Shown here in pieces: positions 1-8,233 of a stretch of DNA of 64,000 nucleotides; position 1 is the first letter of the stretch, and each line of letters begins with the position of its first letter. The translations under genes and the position numbers were made by a program. Source of the stretch: JACMNW01 sp043721855 (GTDB taxonomy: Bacteria; Pseudomonadota; Alphaproteobacteria; Rhodobacterales; Rhodobacteraceae); assembly GCA_043721855.1 (NCBI GenBank), contig JAYSPY010000010.1:5152-69151 (forward strand). The letters are read 5' to 3'. The notes beneath the pieces are model-generated. The model saw nothing but the letters and a program-made list of their open reading frames with translations, ran no database searches and was not told the origin of the DNA.

Positions 1-2364
1 CACGCCGTAGCTGCGATCTGCGGCCCCCTTGCGCACCTCGTGCAGAAAGATCACGTCGCCTTCCCACTCCTTCACCGTGACCGTTGCGTTTTGAACGCCC
101 GGCAGTTTGCCCGCCAGAGCCGTCATTTCGTGGTAATGCGTGGCAAACAGCGCGCGGCACCGGTTTGCCGCGTGCAGATGTTCCAGCGTGGCCCAGGCGA
201 TGGATAACCCGTCATAGGTGGCTGTCCCGCGCCCGATTTCATCCAGAATGACCAAGGCGCGGTCGTCAGCCTGGTTCAGAATCGCCGCCGTTTCGACCAT
301 TTCCACCATGAAGGTAGATCGCCCGCGCGCCAGATCATCCGATGCACCGACGCGGCTGAACAACTGACTGACAAGACCGATATGTGCCGATGCGGCAGGC
401 ACAAAGCTGCCTGTTTGTGCCAACAGGGCTATGATCGCGTTCTGGCGCAGAAAGGTTGATTTTCCCGCCATGTTCGGCCCGGTCAGAATCCAGATCGCTG
501 GGGTTTCTTCACCTGTCAGCGCGCAGTCATTGGCGACAAAACCCGCGCCATTTTGTTTGCGCAAGGCGCGTTCAACCACCGGGTGGCGGCCTGCTGTTAT
601 CCGAAAGGCGCGGCTGTCATCAACAACCGGCTCTGCCCAGTTTTCCGATGCAGCCAAATCGGCAAAGCCAGCGGCAAGATCAATTTCTGCCAGTGCGGCA
701 GCCGCCGCCGAGATAGGGGCTTGCTGTGTCAAAACAGTGTCTCGCAAAGCCAGATAGTGTCTTTTTTCAATATCCAGCGCGTGATTGCCAGCGTTCAGAA
801 TGCGGGTTTCAATGTCGCTTAGTGGCAGCGTGGTAAAGCGCACCTGGTTGGCGGTGGTTTGCCGGTGAATAAAGGTTTGCGCCAAGGGCTGGGCCAGCAT
901 CCGTTCGGCATGCGTGGTGGTGGTTTCAATAAAATAGCCCAGCACATTGTTGTGCTTTATCTTCAACCCGGCAATTCCGGTCATGGCGCAGTAATCCGCC
1001 TGCATGGCCGCAATCACACCGCGCCCTTCATCGCGCAGACGGCGTGTGTCATCCAGTTCTGCGTCAAATCCCGGCGCGATAAAGCCGCCATCGCGGGCTA
1101 GCAGCGGCGGCTCGTCCACCAGCGCTTGGGCCAACGCGTCTGTCAGCGCGGAATGGCCTTGCAGGGCTTTCGCTGCGTTGGCAAGTCGGGATGGAGCCGT
1201 TGAAAACAGCGGGGCCAGCGCCGCCGCCTGCGTTAACCCGGCACGAATTGCGCCCAAATCACGCGGCCCTGCTCGGTCGAGTGCCAGCCGGGAAAGCGCG
1301 CGGTCCATGTCGGGCACACGCCGCAGCGCATCTCGAAGATTTCTCCGAAAAAGGCTCTGTTCCAGAAAATACCGCACTGACTCCAGCCGGGAATGAATGT
1401 CGGCAAGATCGCATGATGGGTTGGAAAGCCTGCGTTCCAGCAATCGCGCGCCCGCTGCCGTCATCGTATGGTCGATCACCGCCAAAAGTGATCCGTCGCG
1501 CCCGCCAGATAGCGCAGATGTCAATTCCAGATTGCGCCGGGTCGCCGCATCTATCTGCATGGCGCCGCCCGGCAGTTCGCGGACGGGTGTTTTCAGCATT
1601 GGCAGTTTTCCGCGCTGCGTCAGATCAAGGTAATCCACCAAGGCGCCCATTGCCGATACCTCGGCCCGGTCAAACGTCGCAAAGGCATCAAGCGACGCCA
1701 CATCAAACAGCGCGCAAAGCCGCCGGTCCGCTGCGGTTGAATCAAAGTTGGTCCGTGCCAAAGGCGTTATTGCAGCGCCTGCATCTTTGACAATTCCCGC
1801 CCAATCGCCAATCGCCGTTTCATTAACCAACACCTCGCGGGGGGCAAGACGGGCAAGCTCCGTCCCCAGCCGCACCGGGGCTATCATCATCACCCGCAAT
1901 TCGCCGGTTGAAATATCCACCCATGCCAGCGCTGCGGCACCCCGTACTTCGGCAAAGGCGGCCAAAAAGTTATTCCGCCGCGGCTCCAGCAAGCTGTCTT
2001 CGGTCAGGGTGCCGGGGGTGACCAGCCGCACCACATCTCGCCGGACAACCGCCTTGTAGCCCCGCTTTTTGGCCTCAGCAGGGTCTTCCAGCTGTTCTGC
2101 AATGGCCACGCGAAAGCCTTTGCGGATCAGCGCCAGCAAGTATCCTTCGGCCGCATGATAGGGCACGCCGCACATCGCGATATCTTGTCCCAGATGTTGG
2201 CCGCGTTTGGTCAGCGCGATGTCCAACGCCGCACTGGCGGCAACCGCATCGTCAAAGAACATCTCGTAAAAATCGCCCATCCGGTAAAATAAAATGGCGC
2301 CGGGATACTGTGCTTTGATGCCCAGATATTGCTGCATCATTGGTGTGGCGCTGTCATCTGTCAC
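1..2364 (-). CDS. mutS: DNA mismatch repair protein MutS (3' end beyond window)
   Basis: Recognises base mismatches and small loops and starts methyl-independent mismatch repair as an ATP-driven clamp. The reading frame is open from position 2364 to the window edge, giving about 788 residues of a family usually near 870, so the C-terminus is missing only because the window ends. The N-terminal mismatch-binding motif (QQYLGIKAQYPGAILFYRMG then DFYEMF) is present, with the Phe-x-Glu mismatch wedge. Walker A (GPNMAGKST) lies near residue 629, and the Walker B/D-loop region (ILDEIGRGT, then YDGLSIAWA) follows near positions 195-260. I chose the GTG at 2364 because close relatives carry a few residues before the PMM motif; the ATG at 2340 is an in-frame alternative. 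It is divergent from the aminotransferase gene. Confidence 0.96.
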   Translation of the reverse strand, partial: MTDDSATPMMQQYLGIKAQYPGAILFYRMGDFYEMFFDDAVAASAALDIALTKRGQHLGQDIAMCGVPYHAAEGYLLALIRKGFRVAIAEQLEDPAEAKKRGYKAVVRRDVVRLVTPGTLTEDSLLEPRRNNFLAAFAEVRGAAALAWVDISTGELRVMMIAPVRLGTELARLAPREVLVNETAIGDWAGIVKDAGAAITPLARTNFDSTAADRRLCALFDVASLDAFATFDRAEVSAMGALVDYLDLTQRGKLPMLKTPVRELPGGAMQIDAATRRNLELTSALSGGRDGSLLAVIDHTMTAAGARLLERRLSNPSCDLADIHSRLESVRYFLEQSLFRRNLRDALRRVPDMDRALSRLALDRAGPRDLGAIRAGLTQAAALAPLFSTAPSRLANAAKALQGHSALTDALAQALVDEPPLLARDGGFIAPGFDAELDDTRRLRDEGRGVIAAMQADYCAMTGIAGLKIKHNNVLGYFIETTTTHAERMLAQPLAQTFIHRQTTANQVRFTTLPLSDIETRILNAGNHALDIEKRHYLALRDTVLTQQAPISAAAAALAEIDLAAGFADLAASENWAEPVVDDSRAFRITAGRHPVVERALRKQNGAGFVANDCALTGEETPAIWILTGPNMAGKSTFLRQNAIIALLAQTGSFVPAASAHIGLVSQLFSRVGASDDLARGRSTFMVEMVETAAILNQADDRALVILDEIGRGTATYDGLSIAWATLEHLHAANRCRALFATHYHEMTALAGKLPGVQNATVTVKEWEGDVIFLHEVRKGAADRSYGV

Positions 2365-2487
2365 GAAATTTCCCCCGGTCTGACGATAACCCTACAAAAC
2401 CGGACCTTCGGGGAAAAGCACCATCTGCGCCCCTTGGCCTTTGCGCCGTGCGCGATTAGCCTGTCCATACGATTGAAAGGTGCGCCA

Positions 2488-3387
2488 ATGATTGACCACG
2501 TCTCCACCCATCAGGCCGAAGATGACATCCGCAACGAGGCGATTTTGATCTATGTGAACGGCAAAATCGTGCCCAAGGCGCAGGCAACCGTGTCTGTGTA
2601 CGATTCGGGTTTCATGCTGGGCGATGGCGTGTGGGAAGGGATCCGGCTTTATAACGGCCATTGGACCTTTCTGGATGATCATATGGACCGGCTGTTTGAG
2701 GCGGCAAAGGCGATTGATCTGACTATCGCGCTGACCCGCGAACAGGTGATTTCCGCAGTGTTAGACACGCAAAAGGCCAACGGAATGGCGACTGACGCCC
2801 ATGCGCGGCTGATGGTCACGCGCGGTGTGAAAACCCGGCCGTTTCAGAACCCGCGCTTGTCACAGCAGGGCCCGACGATGGTGATCATCATGGAACATTC
2901 ACGCCAGAAACTGCCGCGCCCGTTTGCGCTTGCCACTGTGCCGCATCTGCGCGGCCTGCCAATGACCCAAGATCCAAAGCTGAATTCGCATTCCAAACTG
3001 AACTGCATTCTGGCTTGCATTGCCGCGCAAAAAGCCGGCGCGGATGAGGCGTTGATGCTGGATGTGCATGGCTTTGTGAACACCACGAATGCCTGCAACT
3101 TTTTTATCGTGAAAAAAGGTCAGGTCTGGACCAGCACCGGCGACTACTGCATGAACGGGATTACCCGCCAGAAGGTGATTGATCTTTGCCGCGCGAATGA
3201 CATTCCAGTGTTTGAACGTAACTTTTCATTGGTTGATGCCTACGCGGCGGACGAGGCATTTTTGACGGGCACCTTTGGCGCGCAAACGCCGGTCGGGTCG
3301 ATCGACGGGCGGCAGATTGGATCTGGGCAAATGGGGCCGATGACCGAACGCCTGCGCGGGCTTTACAAAACCCTTGTCGGGGCATGA
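2488..3387 (+). CDS. Class IV PLP-dependent aminotransferase (D-amino acid/branched-chain type)
   Basis: A fold-type IV transaminase of 299 residues, the normal length for IlvE/D-alanine aminotransferase relatives. It starts at the ATG at 2488 behind GAAAGG, since residues encoded upstream of this do not resemble the family. The N-terminal motif YVNGKIVPKAQATVSVYDSG is typical, and K170 in HSKLNCILA is the expected Schiff-base lysine. The usual acidic position after the LDxxGxV turn reads GFVNTTNACNFF instead of the TETxxxN seen in classic IlvE, so substrate choice may differ. The next gene, 52 bp downstream, encodes a sulfotransferase-like P-loop protein. In plants the equivalent two domains occur fused in one protein, as I recall. 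Amino acid transamination is well supported; the actual substrate is not. Confidence 0.88.
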   Translation: MIDHVSTHQAEDDIRNEAILIYVNGKIVPKAQATVSVYDSGFMLGDGVWEGIRLYNGHWTFLDDHMDRLFEAAKAIDLTIALTREQVISAVLDTQKANGMATDAHARLMVTRGVKTRPFQNPRLSQQGPTMVIIMEHSRQKLPRPFALATVPHLRGLPMTQDPKLNSHSKLNCILACIAAQKAGADEALMLDVHGFVNTTNACNFFIVKKGQVWTSTGDYCMNGITRQKVIDLCRANDIPVFERNFSLVDAYAADEAFLTGTFGAQTPVGSIDGRQIGSGQMGPMTERLRGLYKTLVGA

Positions 3388-3439
3388 CCGCACCGCGTGT
3401 AGAGACGAAAGCAAGACGCAAAGAAGACGGGATAAAGAC

Positions 3440-4156
3440 ATGAGAATTGCGATGTGGAGCGGGCCGCGCAACCTGTCAACCGCGATGATGTACGCCTTCG
3501 CCGCGCGGGGCGATACCGTGGTTTGGGACGAGCCGTTTTATGCCGCCTACCTTGATGCGACCGGCATCAAGCACCCGATGCTCGATGAAATTATTGCCGA
3601 GCATGACCCTGATCCAGACCGGATTGCGTCTATTTGCAAAGGCCCGGTGCCACAGGGGCAGAAGTATTTCTACCAAAAGCACATGGCGATGCACATGGTT
3701 GATGGGTTTGATCGGCGCTGGATGCGGTCTTGCCAAAACGTGTTTTTGATCCGCCATCCGACGCGGGTGGTGGCAAGTTACGCCAAGAAACGCGAAGGCG
3801 CGACGTTTGAAGATATTGGCTTTATCCAACAGGATCAGCTATTTAACGAGGTGGCTGATTGGTCCGGCGCATCACCCTTGGTGATTGACAGCGACGATAT
3901 TCGCGCCGATCCGGCGGGGATGTTGCAAAAGCTGTGCGTGGCCCTGGGCATCCCGTTCACCCGCAAAATGCTGCACTGGCCCGCTGGTGGAAACCAGGCT
4001 GACGGCGCTTGGGCGCCCCACTGGTACGGCGCCGTGCACCGCAGCACAGGGTTTGAAGGGGCCGAAGGGCCTTTGCCCGCGTTGGGCGGGGCTTACGCCG
4101 AATTGGCAGCACAAGCTTTGCCTTATTATCAACGGCTTGCCGAACATAAACTGTAG
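3440..4156 (+). CDS. Sulfotransferase-like P-loop protein paired with the aminotransferase
   Basis: A 238-residue cytosolic protein. The N-terminal motif MWSGPRNLSTAMMYAFAARG has the place and shape of the phosphosulfate-binding loop of sulfotransferases, and FLIRHPTRVVASYAKK resembles the 3'-phosphate-binding Arg/Ser segment. The start is the ATG at 3440, chosen because the P-loop strand begins at once; the ribosome site upstream is weak. It sits 52 bp behind the class IV aminotransferase and probably shares its transcript. No acceptor substrate can be read from the sequence. It may be a true PAPS-dependent transferase or only a fold relative that binds another nucleotide. The gene ends convergently 24 bp from the argG stop. 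Confidence 0.75.
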   Translation: MRIAMWSGPRNLSTAMMYAFAARGDTVVWDEPFYAAYLDATGIKHPMLDEIIAEHDPDPDRIASICKGPVPQGQKYFYQKHMAMHMVDGFDRRWMRSCQNVFLIRHPTRVVASYAKKREGATFEDIGFIQQDQLFNEVADWSGASPLVIDSDDIRADPAGMLQKLCVALGIPFTRKMLHWPAGGNQADGAWAPHWYGAVHRSTGFEGAEGPLPALGGAYAELAAQALPYYQRLAEHKL

Positions 4157-4180
4157 GGCACGGTTAACCCATCCACCACA

Positions 4181-5425
4181 TTACCCCCTGTTCGCCACCC
4201 GCGCGTTGCGTGTTGCGATAAGCTTCAACCGCAGTGCGTTCAGCTTGATAAACCCAGCCGCGTCTTTCTGATCATAGGCACCTGCGTCTTCTTCAAACGT
4301 CACGTGTTTTTCGCTGTAAAGCGAATGATCCGACCAACGGGCAACGGTGCGAACCGACCCCTTGTATAGTTTGACCCGCACGGTGCCTGTCACATGATCT
4401 TGCGATTTGTCGATCAGGGCCTGCAACATTTCGCGTTCCGGGCTGAACCAGAAACCGTTATAAATCAGCTCGGCATAGCGCGGCATGATGCTGTCTTTCA
4501 AATGCCCGGCGCCTGCATCCATGGTAATCTGTTCAATGCCACGGTGTGCTTCCAGCAAAATCGTGCCACCTGGCGTTTCGTAAACGCCGCGCGATTTCAT
4601 GCCGACAAAGCGGTTTTCCACCAGATCAAGCCGCCCCACACCATGCTTGCCGCCGATTTCATTCAGACGCGTCAGAATGGTTGCAGGCGACATCGCCTCG
4701 CCATTAATGGCGACGGCATCGCCCCGCTCAAAGGTGATTTCCAGCATTTCTGGGGTATCAGGCGCATCTTCCGGGGCAACGGTGCGCTGGTACACATATT
4801 CTGGGGCTTCATCGGCCGGGTTTTCCAGCGCCTTGCCCTCAGACGAGGTGTGCAAAAGGTTAGCGTCCACCGAAAACGGTGCTTCGCCGCGCTTGTCCAA
4901 TGCAATTGGAATCTGGTTTTTCTCTGCAAATTCAATCAGTTTAGTGCGACTGGTCAGATCCCACTCGCGCCAAGGTGCGATCACGCGAATTGCCGGGTTC
5001 AGCGCATAGGCCGACAGTTCAAACCGAACCTGATCATTGCCCTTGCCCGTTGCGCCATGCGCCACGGCATCTGCGCCGGTCTCTGCCGCGATACGCACCA
5101 GATGCTGAGAAATCAACGGGCGAGCGATGGACGTGCCGAGTAAATAAAGCCCTTCATACAACGCATTAGCCCGAAACATCGGAAATACGAAATCACGCAC
5201 GAATTCCTCACGCACGTCAACGATATGAATGTTTTCGGGTTTTATCCCCAACAAAACGGCCTTGGCGCGAGCGGGTTCAAGCTCTTCGCCCTGGCCCAGA
5301 TCAGCGGTAAATGTCACCACCTCGCAGCCATATTCGGTTTGCAGCCATTTCAGGATGATCGAGGTATCAAGCCCACCGGAATAGGCCAAAACAACTTTTT
5401 TTGGGGCGATTTTGGCAGCGGACAT
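4181..5425 (-). CDS. argG: Argininosuccinate synthase
   Basis: Joins citrulline and aspartate with ATP to form argininosuccinate in arginine synthesis. The 414-residue product is of normal family length. The ATP-pyrophosphatase loop VLAYSGGLDTSIILKWL lies near residue 13. TFTADLGQGEE, GATGKGNDQVRFE, LLHTSSEGKALENP and FVGMKSRGVYETPGG are all classical ArgG segments. The start at 5425 is fixed by an AAGGA site 7 bases upstream; an in-frame ATG 17 codons earlier lacks this. The gene stands alone on the minus strand, separated by a hairpin from the gene upstream and convergent with the sulfotransferase-like gene. Confidence 0.97.
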   Translation of the reverse strand: MSAAKIAPKKVVLAYSGGLDTSIILKWLQTEYGCEVVTFTADLGQGEELEPARAKAVLLGIKPENIHIVDVREEFVRDFVFPMFRANALYEGLYLLGTSIARPLISQHLVRIAAETGADAVAHGATGKGNDQVRFELSAYALNPAIRVIAPWREWDLTSRTKLIEFAEKNQIPIALDKRGEAPFSVDANLLHTSSEGKALENPADEAPEYVYQRTVAPEDAPDTPEMLEITFERGDAVAINGEAMSPATILTRLNEIGGKHGVGRLDLVENRFVGMKSRGVYETPGGTILLEAHRGIEQITMDAGAGHLKDSIMPRYAELIYNGFWFSPEREMLQALIDKSQDHVTGTVRVKLYKGSVRTVARWSDHSLYSEKHVTFEEDAGAYDQKDAAGFIKLNALRLKLIATRNARVANRG

Positions 5426-5506
5426 CGGGCAATCCTTGGGCAAATTGGCGTTGGTCGCGATTAACGCCTTTTGCACTTAGGGGCAAGCATTGGCCTTTGG
5501 AAAAGC

Positions 5507-5533
5507 AAAGGGCGGCCAGAACGGCCGCCCTTT
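5507..5533 (-). terminator. Rho-independent terminator between the Gly-rich protein gene and argG
   Basis: Perfect 11-bp arms AAAGGGCGGCC / GGCCGCCCTTT enclose a 5-base loop. Read on the minus strand, the hairpin follows the stop codon at 5557 by 23 bases and is followed by TTTGCTTTT. It would end the upstream transcript before argG. The + strand side also ends in TTTTC, but no + strand gene needs it here. Confidence 0.8.
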
Positions 5534-5556
5534 TCATCTTCGGCATCTGGTTTTGG

Positions 5557-6279
5557 TCAAAGGTTCAGTTGCGCACGGATATACGCCACCGCCTCTGGCG
5601 ATAACGTCCGGCCCTTTGCGGCAGCAAGAAGTGCATCCGCTTCGGTCGCCCCGGCAATTGCAGCCGCGTCCTGCGCTGCGGCAAGTGCATCTGTCAGAAC
5701 GCTGCGATCTGCATCACGTGTTTGCGCAGCGGTAAGTTCCAATTGCAGGGCGGTTTCGGCAACAGGGTCGTAATCTACAGCATTCGGATCAATCGCTGCA
5801 AGATCGGCCTCGATTTCTGCGATGGTCCGGCCGCTGATTGTGGCGTCAAATTCATCCAGAGCAGCCTGAGCACCCTCAACAGCTTGCGCGGAATTGATTG
5901 TTGCCAAAGCAGCATTGCGGTACGCGGCGATACGGCCAACCTGGCTGTTCGGGCTTGCGTGAAGCAGCGCATTAGGGTTGGCATGAACGGCGTTCAGCCC
6001 CTTCAGTTCAGACGCAAGCAAGCCATGGGCCTTTTTCGCGACCACGGTTTCGGCCCCTGCGGCGGCACTGGTCGATTTGGCTGATTGGCCACCGCCATTC
6101 CCGCCGCCATTCCCGCCACCGTTGCGGCCGCCATTTCCGCCACCGTTTCCATTCCCGCCGTCATTGCCACCTTTTGCAAAAGCGGCACCCGGTCCGGCAC
6201 CCGGCACGATTACACCAACAGGGCCCAAAAGCAGGGAGGATACGCCAAGCGCCACGACAATTTGCTTCAGTTTCCGCAT
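5557..6279 (-). CDS. Secreted Gly/Asn-rich protein of unknown function
   Basis: I do not recognise a named family. The 240-residue product begins MRKLKQIVVALGVSSLLLGP, a signal peptide probably cleaved after the AFA near residue 35. A low-complexity stretch of repeated GGN/GGGN units follows (positions about 6090-6175), then an Ala-rich part with many helical heptads (KGLNAVHANPNALLHASPNS, later AALDEFDATISGRTIAEIEA). The start at 6279 has AAAGGA 9 bases upstream. A periplasmic or surface location is likely. The flexible Gly linker before a helical, possibly oligomeric, domain is all that can be read. It lies between argG and ilvA without evident linkage to either, and its transcript ends at the hairpin at 5507-5533. 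Confidence 0.75.
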   Translation of the reverse strand: MRKLKQIVVALGVSSLLLGPVGVIVPGAGPGAAFAKGGNDGGNGNGGGNGGRNGGGNGGGNGGGQSAKSTSAAAGAETVVAKKAHGLLASELKGLNAVHANPNALLHASPNSQVGRIAAYRNAALATINSAQAVEGAQAALDEFDATISGRTIAEIEADLAAIDPNAVDYDPVAETALQLELTAAQTRDADRSVLTDALAAAQDAAAIAGATEADALLAAAKGRTLSPEAVAYIRAQLNL

Positions 6280-6485
6280 CTCGTTCAATCCTTTCAAAAG
6301 GCTGGAACAGCCACATATATCCAATTTGTGTCAGCAAAACAGATAGCGAACAACATGGCAGGAATGTGGAATAATTGTGGTCATCAGCCAATATCAGCCC
6401 ATAGACCGGTTTTGGTATCTGGCATTTTCGCACAATCTCGCCCACTAGCGGCGTAGAAGCTTTGCCACGGACTTAGGGGCGTTTG

Positions 6486-7733
6486 ATGCATGAATTCTCA
6501 ACAGCGGCGCAAAACGCAACGGCGTCGTTGCGCGGCATCTTTGATGCCACGCCGTTGCAGCGCAATGACCATCTTTCAACCCGATACGGTGCCAACATTT
6601 GGCTGAAACGCGAAGATCTGTCGCCGGTGCGCAGCTATAAGATCCGGGGCGCCTTCAACGCCATGCGCAAAGTGCGCAGCGTCAATCCGGGGCAAATGGA
6701 TTTCGTCTGCGCCAGTGCGGGAAATCATGCGCAGGGTGTGGCCTATGCCTGCCGCCACTTCGGCGCGCGCGGCACCATTTTCATGCCGGTAACAACGCCG
6801 CAACAAAAGATAGACAAGACACGCGCTTTTGGCAGTGATGCGGTGGAAATTGTGTTGATCGGGGATTATTTCGATCAAACCCTTACGGCCGCACAAGCGT
6901 TTTGCGCGCAAAAGGGCGCGCATTTTCTATCGCCGTTTGATGACCCTGACGTGATCGAAGGACAGGCCAGTGTGGCGGTTGAACTGGTTGAACAGCTTGG
7001 GCAAATCCCAGATATTATTGTGTTGCCGGTGGGTGGTGGCGGTCTTGCGTCGGGCGTTACCGGCTATTTGCGGGCGATCGGCGCGCAGACCAGATTTCAT
7101 TTTGTTGAACCACTTGGTGGTGCAAGCCTGATGGCGGCGCTGACAGCAGGTGGCCCAACCCGCCTGGCGAGGGTCAACACGTTTGTTGATGGCGCTGCCG
7201 TGGCGCAGCTTGGCGCAAACAATTACGCTATGCTCAATTGGGTGGCCGCCGATTGCGTGCATTTGGCCCCGGAAGACCGGATCTGTGTGACAATGCTGGA
7301 AATGCTGAATGTTGAAGGTATCGTTTTGGAACCGGCGGGCGCGCTGTCTGTCGATATCTTGCCCCAGATTGCCGAGGATATCCGTGGCAAAAATGTGGTC
7401 TGCGTGACCTCGGGCGGCAACTTCGATTTCGAGCGCCTGCCAGAGGTCAAGGAACGGGCGCAACGCTATTCTGGCACCAAGAAATATTTCATTCTGCGCA
7501 TGCCACAGCGACCCGGTGCGCTGCGCGAATTTCTGATGATGCTTGGCCCCGATGACGATATTGCCCGGTTCGAATACCTGAAAAAGTCAGCGCGAAACTT
7601 TGGCTCGGTGTTGATCGGGATAGAAACGAAAGTGGCACAAAACTTTGACACATTGTTTGCCAGCCTTGATCAGGCAGGATTTTCGTATCGCGACATCACT
7701 TCAGACGAAGCTTTGGCAGAGTTCTTGATTTAA
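6486..7733 (+). CDS. ilvA: Threonine ammonia-lyase (threonine dehydratase)
   Basis: PLP enzyme that converts threonine to 2-oxobutanoate and ammonia, the first step to isoleucine. K52 in SPVRSYKIRGAFNAM is the PLP lysine, CASAGNHAQGVAYA binds substrate, and PVGGGGLASG holds the cofactor phosphate. The 415 residues end in a single short ACT-like regulatory domain starting at KKYFILRMPQRPGALREFL, matching the shorter IlvA form rather than the 514-residue enteric one. The start is the ATG at 6486 behind AGGGG; the preceding TTG is in frame but closer to the ribosome site. The gene runs convergently into the HPt gene with 8 bp between the stop codons. Confidence 0.94.
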   Translation: MHEFSTAAQNATASLRGIFDATPLQRNDHLSTRYGANIWLKREDLSPVRSYKIRGAFNAMRKVRSVNPGQMDFVCASAGNHAQGVAYACRHFGARGTIFMPVTTPQQKIDKTRAFGSDAVEIVLIGDYFDQTLTAAQAFCAQKGAHFLSPFDDPDVIEGQASVAVELVEQLGQIPDIIVLPVGGGGLASGVTGYLRAIGAQTRFHFVEPLGGASLMAALTAGGPTRLARVNTFVDGAAVAQLGANNYAMLNWVAADCVHLAPEDRICVTMLEMLNVEGIVLEPAGALSVDILPQIAEDIRGKNVVCVTSGGNFDFERLPEVKERAQRYSGTKKYFILRMPQRPGALREFLMMLGPDDDIARFEYLKKSARNFGSVLIGIETKVAQNFDTLFASLDQAGFSYRDITSDEALAEFLI

Positions 7734-7741
7734 GCGATTGC

Positions 7742-8062
7742 TTATTGGCCCAAATAAGTTGCCAGCGCTGCCTTTGAGGCCGCATAAATTGCCGCGACTT
7801 CGTGCAAGTCCACGGATGCCGCATCGCCCGACGCGGCCGCCTTTTCGCCATTTTGGCAAAGCGCTGCCAGATCATGCAGCCCAAGATTCAGCGCTGACCC
7901 CTTCAGAAAATGCAGCCTGCTTTCCACGGCGTTCAGATCAGGCGGGCCCAGCAATTGTGCCGCCACGTCGTCTGCTTCTTCAAGAAACATCTCGACAACC
8001 TGTAGAAAATCGTCGTCCCCGATATCCGATTTAAGATCTGCAATGCGCGTCCAGTCAATCAT
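7742..8062 (-). CDS. HPt (histidine phosphotransfer) domain protein
   Basis: A 106-residue single-domain protein that should relay phosphate between response-regulator aspartates. The phospho-accepting histidine is H51 in the motif LHFLKGSALNLG, which fits the HxxKGxxxxxG rule for HPt helices. The rest is helical, consistent with a four-helix bundle. The start at 8062 follows GGAAAA at good spacing. It is divergent from a receiver-PP2C phosphatase gene at 8234 and shares its 171-bp upstream region, so the two are likely partners: the HPt protein may pass phosphate to that receiver. No histidine kinase lies in the window. Confidence 0.88.
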   Translation of the reverse strand: MIDWTRIADLKSDIGDDDFLQVVEMFLEEADDVAAQLLGPPDLNAVESRLHFLKGSALNLGLHDLAALCQNGEKAAASGDAASVDLHEVAAIYAASKAALATYLGQ

Positions 8063-8233
8063 CTTTTTTCCGCGCCTCTGACGTCTATCCTGCACCTCAA
8101 ACTAAGATCCGCTGAAATCCTTAAGGGATGGTAATTTCTGTTCGGCCAGATGCTTCAATTTAAGTATTTTCATGCCATCTTAACTTCCTTGGGCGATAGC
8201 TTGGCAAAGCAGACGGCCGCGAAGGACGACCAG

